A stretch of 64,000 bases of DNA from Novosphingobium malaysiense (GTDB lineage: Bacteria; Pseudomonadota; Alphaproteobacteria; Sphingomonadales; Sphingomonadaceae). A program made the translations under genes and the position numbers. Within the stretch, counting starts at the first letter, position 1. Each line of letters begins with the position of its first letter. Under the pieces are notes generated by a model. That model had not been told where the DNA came from. It made no database searches and saw only the letters and a list, made by a program, of their open reading frames with translations. The DNA lies in contig NZ_JTDI01000004.1 in NCBI RefSeq assembly GCF_000802225.1, positions 238,589 through 302,588 of the forward strand, written 5' to 3'. Positions 1 through 8,629 of the stretch are shown piece after piece.

Positions 1-801
1 GAAGGGGATGTCGTAGCGCTCCTCCATCTTGCGGGCGACGTTGATCATCGCCTTGGAGCAGACCATCATCGCCGCCTTGGCGCGGTGCGACCAGGCGACT
101 TCCTTGTACTTCGCATCGCCGGAGATGCAGGAGAGGATGCGAATGCCCAGTTCATCGAGCAGCGGCTTCACCTGCCACAGTTCGCCGGCCAGATTGTATT
201 CGCCGATGATGTTGATGTCGTAGGGCGTCGTGTGTTCAGGCTCCTCGGTACCGATGACGTGCTTGAGCATCGCCTCGCCCGCGAGCTTGTTGCCGAGGTT
301 CTTGGGCCCGACGAAGCCGGGCGACTGAATCGGGATGCACGGCGTGCCGAACTTAGCGGCGGCGGCCTTGCAGACCGCGTCGATATCGTCACCGATCATC
401 GCCGGCACGCAGGTCTGGTAGACGAAGACCGCCGGCGGCGCGTACTTCTCGACGATCTCGCGGATCGCCTTGAACAAGTGCTTCTCGCCGCCGAACACGA
501 TGTCGTTCTCGGTCATGTCGGTGGTGAAGCCGGTGCGGTAGAGCGAGGAGCCGGAGGACTTGGCGCCCCGGTTGTCCCAGGAATTGCCTTCGCAGGCGAT
601 CGGCCCGTGCACCAGATGGGCGACGTCGGTAATCGGCTGGAGCGCGATCTTCGCCCCGTCGAAGGCGCAGCCGCCGGCCGCGCCCCCGGGCTGAAGCTGC
701 TTGGTGCAGCCCTTCTTGCGTTCCTTCTCCGACTTCGCCTGGTTCTTGCCGCAGCCGGGCTCGTTGAACACGTCCTGGATGGTCTGGTTCAAGGTCGTCA
801 T
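1..801 (-). CDS. nifE: Nitrogenase FeMo-cofactor scaffold protein NifE (3' end outside window)
   Basis: NifE pairs with NifN as the scaffold on which the NifB-derived Fe-S precursor is matured to FeMo-co before transfer to NifDK. The visible 267 codons begin [20 protein letters not shown] and include the conserved [32 protein letters not shown] and [14 protein letters not shown] stretches that mark NifE rather than NifD. The ATG at 801 has a GAGGTGG ribosome site about 8 bases upstream. It follows nifK with a gap of about 60 bases and no promoter in it, so it should be on the nifHDK transcript. The family is usually about 470 residues, so roughly 200 residues lie beyond position 1. Confidence 0.95.
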   Translation of the reverse strand, partial: MTTLNQTIQDVFNEPGCGKNQAKSEKERKKGCTKQLQPGGAAGGCAFDGAKIALQPITDVAHLVHGPIACEGNSWDNRGAKSSGSSLYRTGFTTDMTENDIVFGGEKHLFKAIREIVEKYAPPAVFVYQTCVPAMIGDDIDAVCKAAAAKFGTPCIPIQSPGFVGPKNLGNKLAGEAMLKHVIGTEEPEHTTPYDINIIGEYNLAGELWQVKPLLDELGIRILSCISGDAKYKEVAWSHRAKAAMMVCSKAMINVARKMEERYDIPF

Positions 802-860
802 GATTGTAGCCACCTCATCTCAGGATTGTTGCGAACGGAGCCCGGCTGGAGCCTTCGACA

Positions 861-2420
861 TCAGCGGATGATGTCGTAGCTGTAGTCGGTCTTGCTGGGC
901 ACGTTGGTGGTCGCGTCCATGTGCTCGAAGATCCGGTCGAGGATCGTCACCAGGACGTTGAGACCACCCTGATAGCCCCACACCGGGTAGCGGTGCTTGT
1001 GGTGCCGGTCGAAGATCGGGAAGCCGATCCGGATCAGCGGCACGCCGGTGTCGCGCTCAAGGTACTTGCCGTAGGTGTTGCCGATCAGGAAGTCCGGCTT
1101 CTCGGTGAACAGCAGCGAGCGCATGTGCCACAGGTCCTTGCCCGGATAGGCCTTGCAGTTCGCGCCGAAGGGCGAGGAGTCGAACAGTTCCTGCATCTTC
1201 GCTGCCCAGGCCTTGCCGCCGTTGGTGGCGAGTACCACGACCGGCTCGCCGCCCAGTTCCATCACGAACTTGGCGAGGCCATAAGCGAGGTCCGGATCGC
1301 CGTAGATCGCGAACTTCTTGCCGTGGATGTGGGCGTTGGAGTCGGCGATGGCGTCGACCAGCCGGCCGCGTTCTTTGGCAAGTTCATCGGGGATCTCGAC
1401 CCCGGCGAGCCGGGCAACTTCCATGATGAAGCTGTCGGTCGCCTCGACACCGATCGGGTGGTTGAACGCTGCCGTTTCCTGCCCATGGTTGGCAATGAAG
1501 GGCAGCGTCTTCTCGGTGCAGTATTGCTGCATCGAGATCGTTGCCTTGGCGTGGAGCGCGTTCGCCGCATCCTCCAGCGTGGTGCCACCGTCGTACATGC
1601 GGAACTCGCCGTCGGTCGGGGTGTCCCAGACGTCGGACTGGTCGCCGAGGATCGTGTACTCGATCTTCATCATGTCGAAGATGCGCTTCACTTCACGCAG
1701 GTTGCCGACCGCATAGCCGTCGAACCCGCCCAGGAAGTTGATCTTGCCGTTGGGCTCGCGCACCATCTTGTCGACGGTATTGGCCTTGCCATCCCAGAAG
1801 TGCTCGAGAATGCCCTTCATGGCATTGTCGTAGCCGGTGATGTGGCTGCCGACGAAAGCCGGGGTGTGTGCGAAGGGAACATCGAATTCCTGCGGAAGCG
1901 ATTCCTTTTCCTTCGCGGTCTTGATGTAGGCGTTGAGGTCGTCCCCGATGACTTCCGCCATGCAGGTCGTGGAGACCGCAATCATCTTGGGCTTGTACAT
2001 GTTGTAGGCGTTGGCGAGGCCGTCGACCATGTTGTTGAGCCCGCCGAACACCGCCGCATCCTCGGTCATCGACGAGGAGACGCACGAGGTCGGCTCCTTG
2101 AAGTGGCGCGAGAAGTGCGAGCGGTAGTAGGCGACGCAGCCCTGCGATCCGTGAACGAACGGCAGCGTGCTTTCGAAGCCCACCGCGGCGAAGACGGCAC
2201 CCAGCGGCTGGCACGCCTTGGCGGGGTTGATCGTCAGCGCCTCGCGGCTGAAGTTGAGATCCTTGTACTCCTCGGTCTTGGCCCATTCGCGAACCTTGGC
2301 CACTTCCTCTGCGGGATGCGGGTTCTCGAACTCGGCCTTCTTCTTCGCGAGCATGTCGGTGTATTCCTCACCGCGGAACAGCTCGAAATGGTCCTTAACC
2401 TGATTTGCGTCCTGGGGCAT
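861..2420 (-). CDS. nifK: Nitrogenase MoFe protein beta chain NifK
   Basis: Beta subunit of the MoFe protein (dinitrogenase), which holds half of each P-cluster. The 519-residue length matches the long NifK form. Cys70 ([10 protein letters not shown]), Cys95 ([10 protein letters not shown]) and Cys153 ([11 protein letters not shown]) fall at the same numbers as the P-cluster cysteines of the Azotobacter beta chain. The N-terminal extension that wraps the alpha chain is present. Start at ATG 2420, with AGGAGG just upstream. It lies about 35 bases after nifD, in the order nifH-D-K-E. No sign of damage. Confidence 0.98.
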   Translation of the reverse strand: MPQDANQVKDHFELFRGEEYTDMLAKKKAEFENPHPAEEVAKVREWAKTEEYKDLNFSREALTINPAKACQPLGAVFAAVGFESTLPFVHGSQGCVAYYRSHFSRHFKEPTSCVSSSMTEDAAVFGGLNNMVDGLANAYNMYKPKMIAVSTTCMAEVIGDDLNAYIKTAKEKESLPQEFDVPFAHTPAFVGSHITGYDNAMKGILEHFWDGKANTVDKMVREPNGKINFLGGFDGYAVGNLREVKRIFDMMKIEYTILGDQSDVWDTPTDGEFRMYDGGTTLEDAANALHAKATISMQQYCTEKTLPFIANHGQETAAFNHPIGVEATDSFIMEVARLAGVEIPDELAKERGRLVDAIADSNAHIHGKKFAIYGDPDLAYGLAKFVMELGGEPVVVLATNGGKAWAAKMQELFDSSPFGANCKAYPGKDLWHMRSLLFTEKPDFLIGNTYGKYLERDTGVPLIRIGFPIFDRHHKHRYPVWGYQGGLNVLVTILDRIFEHMDATTNVPSKTDYSYDIIR

Positions 2421-2455
2421 CGAAGCCTCCTGTCAGAAAGAGTTGGAAGAGCCGG

Positions 2456-3958
2456 TCACTCGGCCGCGATCGCGTAGGAGTCGCCGTCGTCCCGCTTCCA
2501 GGGCGTCGGCGCCATCGACCAGACGGGCGAGTTGATCGCCATGTCCATGTCGCGGGCGAAGATCGCGAAGCCGTCGTAGCCATGGTAGGGGCCCGAGTAG
2601 TCCCAGCTGTGCATCTGGCGGAACGGCACGCCCATCTTCTGGAAGACGTACTTTTCCTTGATGCCCGAACCGACGAGGTCCGGCTGGATCTTGTCGACGA
2701 ACTTCTCGAACTCGTAGCCGGTCACGTCGTCGTAGATCAGTGTGCCGTCCTTGACGTAGTGCTGGGCGGTGCGCTGGTAGTCGTCGTTGTGGCCGAATTC
2801 GTAGCCGGTACCGACCACTTCCATGCCGAGGTCCTCGTAAGCGCCGATGACATGGCGCGGACGCAGGCCGCCGACGTAGAGCATGACCTTCTTGCCTTCG
2901 AGGCGCGGCTTGTACTTGGCGATGACCGCTTCGGTCAGGGCCTTGTACTTGGCGATCACCTTCTCGGCGTTCTCCTGGATGCTCTCGTCGAAGTAGCTGG
3001 CGATCTTCCGCAGCGATTCCTCGATCTTGCTCGGGCCGAAGAAGTTGTATTCCACCCAGGGGATACCGTACTTCTCTTCCATGTGGCGCGAGATGTAGTT
3101 CATCGAGCGGTAGCAGTGCAGGACGTTGAGCTTCGCCTTCGGCGTCGCTTCCAGTTCCGCGATCGAACCGTCGCCCGACCACTGTGCGATCACGCGAAGG
3201 CCCATTTCCTCGAGCAGGATGCGCGAGGACCAGGCATCGCCGCCGATGTTGTAGTCGCCGATGATGGCAACGTCGTAGGGCGAAGGTTCGAAGGTCGGCT
3301 CCTTGTCGCCGGCCTTGTCGAAGACCCAGTCACGCACCGCGTCGTTGGCGATGTGGTGGCCAAGCGACTGCGAAACGCCGCGGAAGCCCTCGCACCGGAC
3401 CGGAACGATGGTCTTGCCCTCGTATTCCTTGCTCTTCATCTTGGAGACGGCTTCGATGTCGTCGCCGATGAGGCCGATCGGGCATTCGGACTGGACGGTG
3501 ATGCCCTTGTTCAGAGGGAAGAGCATCTCGATCTCGTCGATGATCTTGGCGAGCTTCTTGTCGCCGCCGAAGACGATGTCCTTCTCCTGAAAGTCGGAGG
3601 TGAACTGCATCGTCACGAAGGTGTCGATGCCGGTCGTGCCGATGTAGTAGTTGCGGCGGGCGGCCCAGCTGTACTGGCCGCAGCCGACGGGGCCGTGGCT
3701 GATGTGGATCATGTCCTTGATCGGGCCCCAGACCACGCCCTTCGAGCCGGCATAGGCACAGCCGCGGATGGTCATCACGCCGGGGATGGACTTGATGTTG
3801 GATTTCACGCCGCAGTCGCTCTTGCCCTCTTCGGACACGTTGAGATGCTTGGCGCGGCGCTTGGCGGCCTTGGCCGGGTAGACTTCAAGGACTTCCTGGA
3901 TCAGCGCCCGGTTGCGTTCCTTGACTTCTGCGATGTCTGTCGGGTTCGAGACACTCAT
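2456..3958 (-). CDS. nifD: Nitrogenase MoFe protein alpha chain NifD
   Basis: Alpha subunit of dinitrogenase, which binds FeMo-co and reduces N2. In 500 residues the P-cluster cysteines are Cys67, Cys93 and Cys159. The FeMo-co ligands are Cys282 (LHCYRSMNY) and His450 ([18 protein letters not shown]). His201 (SLGHHIAND) corresponds to the active-site His195 of Azotobacter. These residues identify a molybdenum NifD, not VnfD or AnfD. GGAG lies upstream of ATG 3958. It follows nifH after about 124 bases that contain a strong stem-loop at 4032-4063. Confidence 0.98.
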   Translation of the reverse strand: MSVSNPTDIAEVKERNRALIQEVLEVYPAKAAKRRAKHLNVSEEGKSDCGVKSNIKSIPGVMTIRGCAYAGSKGVVWGPIKDMIHISHGPVGCGQYSWAARRNYYIGTTGIDTFVTMQFTSDFQEKDIVFGGDKKLAKIIDEIEMLFPLNKGITVQSECPIGLIGDDIEAVSKMKSKEYEGKTIVPVRCEGFRGVSQSLGHHIANDAVRDWVFDKAGDKEPTFEPSPYDVAIIGDYNIGGDAWSSRILLEEMGLRVIAQWSGDGSIAELEATPKAKLNVLHCYRSMNYISRHMEEKYGIPWVEYNFFGPSKIEESLRKIASYFDESIQENAEKVIAKYKALTEAVIAKYKPRLEGKKVMLYVGGLRPRHVIGAYEDLGMEVVGTGYEFGHNDDYQRTAQHYVKDGTLIYDDVTGYEFEKFVDKIQPDLVGSGIKEKYVFQKMGVPFRQMHSWDYSGPYHGYDGFAIFARDMDMAINSPVWSMAPTPWKRDDGDSYAIAAE

Positions 3959-4031
3959 TTCGATGCACTCCTGCTTATAACGGGCCTGCTTTTGCCGGGC
4001 CTGCTTCTGTCAGTCCGGGTCGATCCGGGAA

Positions 4032-4063
4032 CCGTCCCCCGCCCGCATGGAAGCGGGGGACGG
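4032..4063 (-). other. nifH-nifD intergenic stem-loop
   Basis: The arms CCGTCCCCCGC (4032-4042) and GCGGGGGACGG (4053-4063) are perfectly complementary, giving an 11-bp GC-rich stem with a 10-base loop just after the nifH stop. No run of U follows in the direction of transcription, so it does not look like a full terminator. In other diazotrophs a hairpin here protects the nifH message from 3' decay and lowers read-through into nifDK, giving excess NifH. That role is inferred here. Confidence 0.7.
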
Positions 4064-4082
4064 GCCTTGTGTCGGATCAGGC

Positions 4083-4964
<882 letters not shown>

Positions 4965-5076
4965 CTAAGCTGTTCTTCGCGGTTCTCCGGAAGCGGTCAC
5001 CCGCTTCCGGCTCTCCCCGTCGCCCATGTTCTCCTGCGGCGGGTCAGCGGACCTAACGCCGCTGCACCGGCTGTTC

Positions 5077-5092
5077 TGCAATGCCCGTGCCA
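5077..5092 (-). promoter_or_regulatory. Sigma54 (-24/-12) promoter of nifHDKE
   Basis: Read on the minus strand the sequence is TGGCACGGGCATTGCA, an exact match to the TGGCACG-N4-TTGC sigma54 core with correct GG/GC spacing. It lies about 120 bases upstream of nifH, with two NifA sites 70-115 bases further upstream. Confidence 0.93.
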
Positions 5093-5162
5093 AACGCTCG
5101 CAGACGCAGCAAAGGCCAGCATTCCCGCGCCTTTCGAAGCAGTGTCGGCTCGTGTCGGACCG

Positions 5163-5178
5163 TGTGACAAAGCGGACA
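5163..5178. promoter_or_regulatory. NifA upstream activator site 1 (TGT-N10-ACA)
   Basis: TGTGACAAAGCGGACA fits TGT-N10-ACA. It lies between two outward-facing sigma54 promoters, 71 bases from the nifH -24 element and about 85 bases from the rightward one, so one bound NifA could serve both. Confidence 0.8.
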
Positions 5179-5190
5179 AACAGGCGGGTT

Positions 5191-5206
5191 TGTCGCAAAG
5201 GACACA
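5191..5206. promoter_or_regulatory. NifA upstream activator site 2 (TGT-N10-ACA)
   Basis: TGTCGCAAAGGACACA is a second exact TGT-N10-ACA site, starting 28 bases after the first. It lies about 99 bases upstream of the nifH -24 element and 56 bases upstream of the rightward promoter at 5262. Confidence 0.8.
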
Positions 5207-5261
5207 TGTCGGCGTGGGCTTGTCGGCGCGGAAAGTCGCAGGTTTTGCGGCGCAGCAGGAT

Positions 5262-5276
5262 TGGCGCGCGACTTGC
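5262..5276 (+). promoter_or_regulatory. Sigma54 promoter of the receiver-like gene
   Basis: TGGCGCGCGACTTGC fits TGGCRCG-N4-TTGC with correct GG-N10-GC spacing. It points away from nifH, 35 bases before the ATG at 5311, and shares the two NifA sites at 5163-5206. The only change from the usual core is G for A in TGGCAC. Confidence 0.75.
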
Positions 5277-5310
5277 TTGTGAAGAGACATCGCAAGCTAT
5301 GGAGAAGCCC

Positions 5311-5742
5311 ATGCAAATCGGTGTCGAAACATCCAAGGCCGTTGACCAGCGCCGCATCTTCGTCGTCGACGAGGACGAGATCACGCGCGCCGCCCTCCAG
5401 TTCATGCTGCACGACGAGATCGAGACGCACGAACTCTCCAGTCTCGCCGAGGCCTATGAGCGGGGACAGGACTGGTTGCTACCCGACGTGTTTATCCTGG
5501 GCATGTCGATGCTCAAGGCGCACGGTATCGAAGTGATCGGCGAAATCACCGTCCGCTACCCGTCCGCGCGCGTCCTGATCGTTGCGGGAATGGAAGACGA
5601 GGAGCTTGGCCTCGCTGCTCTCAAGGCGGGTGCCGCCGGAGCGCTGCTCAAGCCGCTCAAGATCGAAGCGGTGCGCCAGAAGGTCGACACCATCCTGGGC
5701 CGCGCGGGCGCTGCGCCGCTGGTGCAACTGGGCGGTCTTTGA
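5311..5742 (+). CDS. Pseudo-receiver protein divergent from nifH
   Basis: A 143-residue single-domain protein with a response-regulator receiver fold (FixJ/NtrC-like). The beta-1 acidic pair (VVDEDE, residues 18-23) and the conserved lysine (ALLKPLK, Lys114) are present. The phospho-acceptor aspartate is replaced by Gly64 (PDVFILGMSM), and the Thr/Ser switch residue is Val91 (VLIVAGMED). It should therefore not be phosphorylated in the usual way. There is no output domain, only a short Ala/Leu-rich tail. The ATG at 5311 is chosen because GGAGAAG lies at the right distance; the in-frame ATG at 5299 has a poorer site. A sigma54 promoter lies upstream, so co-expression with nitrogenase is expected. 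A role as a protein-binding regulator is inference. Confidence 0.85.
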   Translation: MQIGVETSKAVDQRRIFVVDEDEITRAALQFMLHDEIETHELSSLAEAYERGQDWLLPDVFILGMSMLKAHGIEVIGEITVRYPSARVLIVAGMEDEELGLAALKAGAAGALLKPLKIEAVRQKVDTILGRAGAAPLVQLGGL

Positions 5743-5743
5743 A

Positions 5744-5779
5744 AAGAGGCCCCGTCACGCGCCCGCCGGCCGTGACGGG
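5744..5779 (-). terminator. Terminator of the nifB operon
   Basis: CCCGTCACG (5751-5759) and CGTGACGGG (5771-5779) form a perfect 9-bp stem between two convergent genes. Read leftward it is followed by GGCCTCTTTTC, a short U-rich stretch, so it suits the end of the Mop-gene operon. It may also stop the rightward receiver-like transcript. Confidence 0.6.
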
Positions 5780-5789
5780 ACCAGTCCGA

Positions 5790-6272
5790 TCAATCCTCTG
5801 CAGCGAGGATGATGTGCGATGCCTTGAAACAGGCCAGCGTCTGCGCGCCGGGCACGAGATCGAGTTCGCGGCGTGAGTGCCCGGTAACGATCGCCGCCAG
5901 TTCGCGGCCACCGCCGATGTCGATCACGACTTCGCTTTCGACCGCACTGTCGGTGACTTCGACCACTGTGCCGCCGATCAGGTTGCGCGCCGAGAGGCGA
6001 AGCCCCGGCGTGTCCGCCAACAACGTTATGAAACTGGCGTTTATCAGAGCGACGGCACGCCCGCCGGGGCGCAGGTCCAGCGCGGCAATGCAAGAGTTGG
6101 TCACCAGCGCATCGATGACGATGCAGTCGTTGACCAGCAAACCCACCTCGGCGTTGACCGGTCCATGCACGATGGCGGTCACTATGCCGTCGAGCATGTT
6201 GCGCGTACTGGTGCGCAGCCGGCGCTGGCCTGCCATGCCGGGGGGATCGCCAAGGCGGGCGAGACTCGCCAC
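5790..6272 (-). CDS. Two-domain Mop (molbindin-like) molybdate-binding protein
   Basis: 160 residues with two tandem Mop/TOBE domains: residues about 20-85 (STRNMLDGIVTAIVHG to ALINASFITLLAD) and about 92-158 (LSARNLIGGTVVEVTD to CFKASHIILAAED). Such di-Mop proteins bind molybdate oligomerically in the cytoplasm as a buffer, or act as the effector part of ModE-like regulators. No DNA-binding domain is present here. It is the last gene of the nifB operon, with the start 3 bases after the glutaredoxin stop. A molybdenum supply or storage role for FeMo-co is inferred from context. Confidence 0.85.
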   Translation of the reverse strand: MASLARLGDPPGMAGQRRLRTSTRNMLDGIVTAIVHGPVNAEVGLLVNDCIVIDALVTNSCIAALDLRPGGRAVALINASFITLLADTPGLRLSARNLIGGTVVEVTDSAVESEVVIDIGGGRELAAIVTGHSRRELDLVPGAQTLACFKASHIILAAED

Positions 6273-6274
6273 GG

Positions 6275-6589
6275 TCAGGCGCTTTCCCCGGCGAACAGCG
6301 CCTGCAGTTCACCACTGGCATACATGTCGCGCACGATATCGCAGCCGCCGATGAACTCACCGTTCACGTATACCTGCGGCAGCGTCGGCCAGTCGGAATA
6401 TTCCTTGATGCCCTCGCGCAGGAAAGGGTCTTCCAGAACATCGACACCGATGTAGGGCCGGCCCACGGCATCGAGAACCTTGACCACACCGGCGGAAAAT
6501 CCGCATTTCGGCGCGGCCGGATCACCCTTCATGAAGACGACGATCTCGTTGTCGGTAACGAGCTTGCGGATACGGTCTGAAGTGGCCAC
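6275..6589 (-). CDS. Monothiol glutaredoxin (CGFS type, Grx4/Grx5 family)
   Basis: 104 residues with the CGFS active site (residues 29-32, PKCGFSAG), the WPTLPQVYVNGEFIGGCDIV glutathione-binding segment and the usual single-domain length. CGFS glutaredoxins bind a [2Fe-2S] cluster at a dimer interface with glutathione and pass it to other proteins, often paired with BolA. The bolA gene lies 3 bases upstream. Azotobacter has a comparable nif-linked Grx5. GGAG precedes ATG 6589. A nitrogenase-dedicated Fe-S carrier role is likely but inferred. Confidence 0.93.
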   Translation of the reverse strand: MATSDRIRKLVTDNEIVVFMKGDPAAPKCGFSAGVVKVLDAVGRPYIGVDVLEDPFLREGIKEYSDWPTLPQVYVNGEFIGGCDIVRDMYASGELQALFAGESA

Positions 6590-6592
6590 GGG

Positions 6593-6853
6593 TCAGTCTC
6601 CTTGGCTGGAAGCATCGGCGGTTTCGGGAACGAAGGTCTGCAGCGCCAGGGCATGCAGTTCGCCGCCCATGTCCGAGCCGATCGCCGCATAAACCATCTT
6701 GTGCTGCTGGATGCGGCTCTTGCCGGCGAACGCCGCAGAGGTGACACGCGCGGCCCAGTGGTCGCCGTCGCCGGCCATGTCCACCATCAGCACTTTGGCA
6801 TCGGGAAAGGCCGCCATGATGCGGCTTTCGATTTCTGTGGCGTCCATCGGCAT
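6593..6853 (-). CDS. bolA: BolA family protein
   Basis: 86 residues with the BolA fold, including SRIQQHKMVYAAIGSDMGGELHALAL, which carries the conserved His used in Grx-BolA cluster binding. BolA proteins form a [2Fe-2S]-bridged heterodimer with CGFS glutaredoxins; the gene for such a partner starts 3 bases downstream. ATG 6853 has GGAG upstream; the ATG two codons later is an alternative. It lies between a [2Fe-2S] ferredoxin gene and the glutaredoxin gene in the nifB operon, which suggests a nitrogenase-related Fe-S trafficking or sensing job. Confidence 0.9.
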   Translation of the reverse strand: MPMDATEIESRIMAAFPDAKVLMVDMAGDGDHWAARVTSAAFAGKSRIQQHKMVYAAIGSDMGGELHALALQTFVPETADASSQGD

Positions 6854-6864
6854 TGCGCGTCTCC

Positions 6865-7146
6865 TCAGACGAAGGACAGGATTTCAACGGTCACGTCCTC
6901 GGTACCCAGGATCGTGGCATGGCACGCCATGCGTGACTTCGATCCGACGCCGACAATCATGTCGAGCTTGCCGTTCTCGTCGGACTTGATCTTGGACAGC
7001 CCCTTGCGGCCTTCGAGCACGGATATGTGGCAGGCATCGCTGCACTCGTGGTCGGCCGGTTCGCCTCCACCGATGAGCGAGAGAAGCGAAGCGCCTTCCG
7101 GGGCATCGACGGTTCGGCCTGCGGGCATGATGGTAAGCGTAGTCAT
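6865..7146 (-). CDS. [2Fe-2S] ferredoxin-like protein with three cysteines
   Basis: 93 residues with a ferredoxin beta-grasp pattern: HECSDACHISVLEG near residue 35 and RMACHATILGTEDVTVEIL near the end. Only three cysteines are present (Cys35, Cys39, Cys75). Plant/adrenodoxin-type ferredoxins normally use four (C-x4/5-C-x2-C ... C). The first appears absent and the C-x2-C pair is C-x3-C. His33 or His40 might be a ligand, or the cluster may be bridged to a partner. It lies just upstream of bolA and the CGFS glutaredoxin. Electron or cluster transfer for nitrogenase assembly is inferred. Confidence 0.8.
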   Translation of the reverse strand: MTTLTIMPAGRTVDAPEGASLLSLIGGGEPADHECSDACHISVLEGRKGLSKIKSDENGKLDMIVGVGSKSRMACHATILGTEDVTVEILSFV

Positions 7147-7164
7147 GGTCTCGTACTCCGGGTG

Positions 7165-8343
7165 TCAGTAAATCGCTGCGCCGGCACCGCTGTTGATCGA
7201 CGCGTCCTTGAGGCGCGCGACGATGAAAGCGATCTGCTCGGGCGTGAGATGGGCGTGAAACGGCAAGGCTATCGCGCGGTCGGCGACCTTCTCGGTCACG
7301 AACAGGTCGCCCCTGGTCCAGCCTTGTTCGCGATAGATGCGCTGAAGGTGCAGCGGGCTGGAATAGGCGTGGACCTCGATCGCTTCGGTCCGCAGATCCT
7401 CCAGGATCGCATCGCGCGACGATTTGCTGAACCGCGTGCCGAGATGGACGACATAGAGGAACCAGTGCACCTCCTCGACATCAGGCGAGATATAGGGCGG
7501 CTTGATCCCCTCGAAGCTCTGCATGAAGCCGTCGTACATGGCCTGCACACCGCGTCGCCGCTCGAGCAGAACGTCGAGCCGGGAAAGCTGCGAGAGTGCC
7601 AGTGCTGCGGTCAGTTCACCCATCGGCGCTCCGAACGGAGCATCGACGCCGGCGGATACAGAGGCGCGGTCCCCCAGCGTCCGCGAGCGCATGCGGCGCA
7701 TGGTCATGGCGAGCGTGGCATCGTCGGTCACGATCATCCCGCCCTCGCCGCAGCAGATGACGCCGGGCTGCGCGAAATCGAACAGCGCAACATCACCGAA
7801 GCTGCCGACGATCCCGGCCTTGTGGCGCGATCCGATAGCTTCGCTGGAATCCTCGATCAGGAACAGGCCGTGTTCATCTGCCAGCGCGCGCAAGGCCGGC
7901 CAATCGGCGGGATGCCCAGCCGTGTTGCTGGCGACGATCGCTCGTGTTCGCTCGGTCACTTTCGCGGCCGACTTGTTCGCGGACAGGCAGCCCGACCAAT
8001 AGTCGATATCGGCGAAAACGGGCGTAGCACCAGTACGCAGCACTGCATGGCCCAGTTCGCGGAAACTGTGTGCCGAGAGAATGACCTCGTCGCCGGGCCC
8101 GATGCCCTTTGCGGTCAGCGCCACAAGCAGCCCCAGCGCTGCGCTGGCGACGGTGATGCCCTTGGCCCGGCCGCAATGGTCGGCGAAGGCACGCTCGAGC
8201 GCTTCGACCGTGGGGCCCTCACCCAGCCTATCGCCACGCAGCACAGCGTTGACGGCTTCCAGATCCTCTTGCGTGAGGTCCGGATCGCAGAGCGGGATCT
8301 GCAGCGGTTCGCCATCGGCGATGGAAACGACTTCCGCGCTCAT
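7165..8343 (-). CDS. DegT/DnrJ/EryC1/StrS-fold protein lacking the PLP lysine
   Basis: 392 residues with the overall sequence of sugar aminotransferases of the DegT family: GRAKGITVASAALGL, GDEVILSAHSF, FLIEDSSEAIGS and GEGGMIVTDD. In active members the PLP lysine lies in F-S-F-x3-K-x4-GEGG. Here the segment is FDFAQPGVICCGEGG, so the lysine position is Gly194, and the usual DAAH/Q is DSSE. A PLP Schiff base cannot form in the normal place. The start at 8343 overlaps the previous stop (ATGA), so the frame opening at 8490 is not used. Position within the nifB operon suggests a structural or non-PLP nitrogenase-assembly role; the substrate is unknown. Confidence 0.85.
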   Translation of the reverse strand: MSAEVVSIADGEPLQIPLCDPDLTQEDLEAVNAVLRGDRLGEGPTVEALERAFADHCGRAKGITVASAALGLLVALTAKGIGPGDEVILSAHSFRELGHAVLRTGATPVFADIDYWSGCLSANKSAAKVTERTRAIVASNTAGHPADWPALRALADEHGLFLIEDSSEAIGSRHKAGIVGSFGDVALFDFAQPGVICCGEGGMIVTDDATLAMTMRRMRSRTLGDRASVSAGVDAPFGAPMGELTAALALSQLSRLDVLLERRRGVQAMYDGFMQSFEGIKPPYISPDVEEVHWFLYVVHLGTRFSKSSRDAILEDLRTEAIEVHAYSSPLHLQRIYREQGWTRGDLFVTEKVADRAIALPFHAHLTPEQIAFIVARLKDASINSGAGAAIY

Positions 8344-8615
8344 GCCGGCACCTTTGCCGCCAGAAGGATGCCAGTCGCCTCGGCGGGATCTTCGGTCACA
8401 CGGATGCAATGTCCGGAGGTATCGAGCAGATGGAGGTCGCATCCGCCCACTGCACGAAAGGGCTCTTCCAGCACGTCCGAGGCATCGCAATGCCGCAAAG
8501 TCAGATCCGGGACGAGGCGCTGCAGGGCATAGGCCACGCTGGCCGGCTCCACGCTGTCCTTCAGTGCGCGCGAGAGCGCGTCTATCCGGGCGATATCTTC
8601 CGCTTCGAGCGCCAT
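8340..8615 (-). CDS. Small nif-operon protein (DUF6129-like)
   Basis: 91 residues, acidic, with no membrane segment: MALEAEDIARIDALSRALKD at the start, then a short beta-rich half (LTLRHCDASDVLEEPFRAV, CDLHLLDTSGHCIRVTED). It resembles the short DUF6129 proteins I associate with nif clusters, but this is from memory and not tested. Three cysteines are scattered and form no clear metal motif. GGAGG lies upstream of ATG 8615. The stop overlaps the start of the DegT-like gene, so the two are probably translationally coupled. Function unknown. Confidence 0.75.
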   Translation of the reverse strand: MALEAEDIARIDALSRALKDSVEPASVAYALQRLVPDLTLRHCDASDVLEEPFRAVGGCDLHLLDTSGHCIRVTEDPAEATGILLAAKVPA

Positions 8616-8629
8616 GCTTCAGCCCTCCT

